Below are positions 11,843 to 13,863 of a stretch of 13,863 nucleotides of DNA, one piece after another; position 1 is the stretch's first letter, and each line of letters begins with the position of its first letter. The stretch comes from Flavobacteriales bacterium UBA6049 (GTDB lineage Bacteria > Bacteroidota > Bacteroidia > Flavobacteriales_G > Salibacteraceae): assembly GCA_002429085.1 (NCBI GenBank), contig DIYR01000212.1, forward strand, positions 1 to 13,863. Direction: 5' to 3'. A program made the translations under genes and the position numbers. The notes beneath the pieces are model-generated. The model saw nothing but the letters and a program-made list of their open reading frames with translations, was not told where the DNA came from and did no database searches.

Positions 11843-13000
11843 ATGGATAAGGTTAGAGTTCCTGTGCTTCCAATTGAAGCATATACTTCAATGGAATGGT
11901 TCAGAAAAGAACAAGAAAAGTTATTTGAAAATACCTGGCAATTTGCTGGGTTCATTGAAGATCTAACTGACCCTGGCGACTACATTACGGTTCAATGTGG
12001 AAGACAAAACATTGTAGTGGTAAAAGATCAAGACAATTCATTAAAAGCATTTCATAATTTATGCAGACATCGTGGAACTCAGCTTTTGAGGGCTGTGGGC
12101 AGACGACAGAAAGCTATTACATGTCCATATCATGATTGGACATATGACTTAAATGGTGAATTAATCAGCATTCCAGAAGAAACAAGTGAATTTGAAGATC
12201 TACATAAGAAAAAGCTGTGTCTTCATAAAGCATCTGTTGCTATTTGGCGCGGGATGTTATGGGTTCATACAAAACCTAATACTATACCAATTGACGAGTG
12301 GTTTTCTGGCTGTGAAAAACACCTTGGACCTCATAATCCCGAACGTTTAATTGAGTATCCAGATACTAGATATGAGAAAGTGATTAATGCCAACTGGAAG
12401 ATCATTGTAGAAAACTACATTGATGTGTACCATTTAGCTCATTTACATTCAAACACGCTGAACATGTATCATCATGCGAAAGCAGAATATGGTTTTGTAA
12501 ACGATCATTTTCTCTTTTGGGAACCCTTAGCTAGAAAATACGAGAAGAATCTAGATGAGTTAATACCGTTTAAACGAATTACTGAAGTGAATGATGAACA
12601 CCTTGGAGCCTTTGTTCCATGGCTATTTCCATCTCTAGGTCTTGCCGAATCAGAATCTAGTTGGAGCACCTTTCAAGTAATACCCTTATCACCTTATAAA
12701 ACCAAGGTAATCGTAAGAACTAAGTTAGAAGAAATGACAGAGCAAGAGTATTTCAGTCAACAAGAGAAATCTTCAAAAGCCTGGCCAAGAATTTTAGGAA
12801 TACGAACAAAATATGAAACCTCAGATGCGAATGATCCGATGGAAAGTGGTGATTTTATGGAAGAAGATATTTATGCTTGCGAGCAATTGCAAAAAGCCAT
12901 GGAAAACCCGTTATTCGAGATTGGTGCTACTGCTAAAAACATGGAAAGTCCCATCATTGGTTTTCAAGAACGCATCAATAACTGGTTGAAAAAAAATTAG
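11843..13000 (+). CDS. Rieske-type aromatic ring-hydroxylating oxygenase, alpha subunit
   Basis: A 385-residue non-heme iron oxygenase. N-terminal Rieske 2Fe-2S domain about 30-140: C74-x-H76 (NLCRHRGT) and C94-x2-H97 (CPYHDWTYDLNG), 17 residues apart as usual. The catalytic domain has the mononuclear iron motif WKIIVENYIDVYHLAHLH with D194, H197 and H202 matching D205/H208/H213 of naphthalene dioxygenase. The third ligand is probably D342 in MEEDIYACEQLQ, near the C-terminus as expected. The substrate is unknown; choline, betaine, carnitine and aromatic oxygenases all share this layout. No beta subunit, ferredoxin or reductase gene is adjacent, so it is an orphan here and must take electrons from elsewhere. 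ATG 11843 fits the family start. Confidence 0.93.
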   Translation: MDKVRVPVLPIEAYTSMEWFRKEQEKLFENTWQFAGFIEDLTDPGDYITVQCGRQNIVVVKDQDNSLKAFHNLCRHRGTQLLRAVGRRQKAITCPYHDWTYDLNGELISIPEETSEFEDLHKKKLCLHKASVAIWRGMLWVHTKPNTIPIDEWFSGCEKHLGPHNPERLIEYPDTRYEKVINANWKIIVENYIDVYHLAHLHSNTLNMYHHAKAEYGFVNDHFLFWEPLARKYEKNLDELIPFKRITEVNDEHLGAFVPWLFPSLGLAESESSWSTFQVIPLSPYKTKVIVRTKLEEMTEQEYFSQQEKSSKAWPRILGIRTKYETSDANDPMESGDFMEEDIYACEQLQKAMENPLFEIGATAKNMESPIIGFQERINNWLKKN

Positions 13001-13063
13001 CTCCAACTTCTTTCTTGTTATCCATAAGAACCATTCTTAGAGTTACCTCATTATTTAAAACAC

Positions 13064-13092
13064 AAAAAGGCCTTTCAAAAATGAAAGGCCTT
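13064..13092 (-). terminator. Rho-independent terminator of the DUF5777 gene
   Basis: AAGGCCTTTCA (13067-13077) pairs perfectly with TGAAAGGCCTT (13082-13092) around a 4-nt loop. On the minus strand a five-T run follows. It lies 28 bp after the minus-strand stop and 66 bp after the Rieske gene's stop, so it may also slow transcription from the other side, though only two T follow on the plus strand. Confidence 0.88.
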
Positions 13093-13120
13093 AGGAATTC
13101 ACTTATATAGAGTTACTCAC

Positions 13121-13863
13121 TTAGAATACTCTAACTATATTAAATCCGAAAAACACATCACCTTCACTCCAATCTCCTTCTGCATTGCTAATAAAACCTG
13201 GTTCATTAGTAGATTGTGCATTAGAGAACAATAGCTGAAATACATGTCCACCAGTTTCTATATCAATCCCCATAGTTAATGGATTGTTGTAAATAGACTC
13301 TTCTGCCCTACTAAAATTATATACGTAATCAACGTTAAATGAAATTCTTTTACTCAATTTCATTCTCCCACCAGTACCAAGTGCGAACTGCTCATGCTGT
13401 TGAAATTTTTCTAACACTAAGTTTTGATACACAAAACTTGGTGCAAGTTCAAGAGACAAACGATTCGTTATTCTAGATGAGATTAACAATTGTGATGCAT
13501 AGCTAAATCGATCTTCGAATCGTAAATTTGGATAACGGTCTTCCTTCAATTCTGAATTGATGTTTACGGTTCCATAACCAACTACATTCAACGGAAACGA
13601 TTTTGACTGCTCAATTAGCCTCAGTTTAGCAGAACCAGCATACGTTTTACGAATTGATTCACGAGAAATTCCTATTTGAAGTCCTGGTAACAATCCATAC
13701 ACAAATTGAATCTTAGTATTTGCATTATCTAAGCCAAAAAAGGTTTCCATTCCATCTTTTAATGTGCCGAACCTATGAGATACGTACATGTATAAATCCC
13801 CTTTATCAGCCACTTTTGTTGATTGTAGGTTTCCAATTTTCATTGCTTTAAAGGCTGGGTAAT
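13121..13863 (-). CDS. DUF5777 beta-barrel protein (5' end beyond window)
   Basis: The visible 247 residues are the C-terminal portion of an outer-membrane beta-barrel of the DUF5777 family, typical of Bacteroidota. Recognisable are the N-terminal YMYVSHRFGTLKDGMETFFG with LDNANTKIQFVYGLLPGLQIG, the following SRESIRKTYAGSAKLRL, and alternating aromatic/polar strands to the terminal FGFNIVRVF, which ends in Phe as barrel proteins do. The reading frame remains open from the internal Met at 13843 to the right edge (codons for YPAFKA precede it), and there is no signal peptide, so the true start lies outside. Function is unknown; relatives often sit near c-type cytochrome and YceI genes, which cannot be checked here. 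A terminator follows the stop. Confidence 0.88.
   Translation of the reverse strand, partial: YPAFKAMKIGNLQSTKVADKGDLYMYVSHRFGTLKDGMETFFGLDNANTKIQFVYGLLPGLQIGISRESIRKTYAGSAKLRLIEQSKSFPLNVVGYGTVNINSELKEDRYPNLRFEDRFSYASQLLISSRITNRLSLELAPSFVYQNLVLEKFQQHEQFALGTGGRMKLSKRISFNVDYVYNFSRAEESIYNNPLTMGIDIETGGHVFQLLFSNAQSTNEPGFISNAEGDWSEGDVFFGFNIVRVF

Noticed and set aside
11722..11955. Minus-strand reading frame across the start of the Rieske gene
   Set aside because: Overlaps two well-supported plus-strand genes; no signal of its own.
1..13863. tRNA, rRNA, CRISPR arrays, insertion sequences or phage genes
   Set aside because: Looked for by eye on both strands; no tRNA cloverleaf, regular spacer-repeat pattern, transposase or integrase motif was found.

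Overview
The window looks like a chromosomal segment of a low-GC member of the Bacteroidota, probably a marine Flavobacteriales-type bacterium. The evidence is a Por/T9SS C-terminal sorting domain, families typical of the phylum (DUF4465, DUF5777, DUF6122, DUF6597-type AraC), several promoter boxes of the Bacteroidota form TAnnTTTG, and no Shine-Dalgarno sequences at most starts. No rRNA, tRNA, CRISPR array, insertion sequence or phage gene was seen. The genus cannot be fixed from sequence alone.

Left part (1-2914, minus strand): a cobalamin-controlled surface operon. A TAnnTTTG promoter box lies just before a complete cobalamin riboswitch. It leads into a 712-residue secreted protein made of a BtuG-like beta-propeller, an Ig-like module, a DUF4465 domain and a T9SS tag. 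The stop codon overlaps the start of a second secreted protein, cut by the window edge. This is probably part of a vitamin B12 capture locus whose TonB-dependent receptor would lie beyond base 1. An intrinsic terminator (2978-3002) separates it from an unrecognised lipoprotein gene (3028-3735).

Housekeeping stretch (3775-6013): a CxxCxxCC YkgJ-type protein and an RluE-like rRNA pseudouridine synthase are divergent, and their start codons overlap in one CATG. Next comes a two-gene unit, a small GNAT acetyltransferase coupled by ATGA to an NfsB-like nitroreductase, closed by a strong terminator.

Middle (6175-8024): a Fer4_19 + CDGSH double iron-sulfur protein with a hairpin/T-tract leader, then an AraC-type regulator followed by a VOC/glyoxalase-fold protein that carries a signal peptide.

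Regulatory heart (8025-11775): first, a membrane-spanning winged-helix regulator (periplasmic sensor, cytoplasmic OmpR-type DNA-binding domain) followed by a lipoprotein ending in a TonB_C domain. The same GTTTTACA motif is repeated in helical phase in front of both genes and looks like an operator set. After a DUF6122 membrane protein comes a Crp/Fnr-type regulator with an FNR-like ExxSR recognition helix. Directly after it, in the promoter of the next gene, is a perfect TTTTTGA-N6-TCAAAAA palindrome. That next gene encodes a membrane-anchored GyrI-like effector-binding protein. These two are the best candidates for undescribed small regulatory systems.

Right part (11843-13863): an orphan Rieske oxygenase alpha subunit, an intrinsic terminator, and the 3' part of a DUF5777 beta-barrel protein on the minus strand, cut by the right edge.
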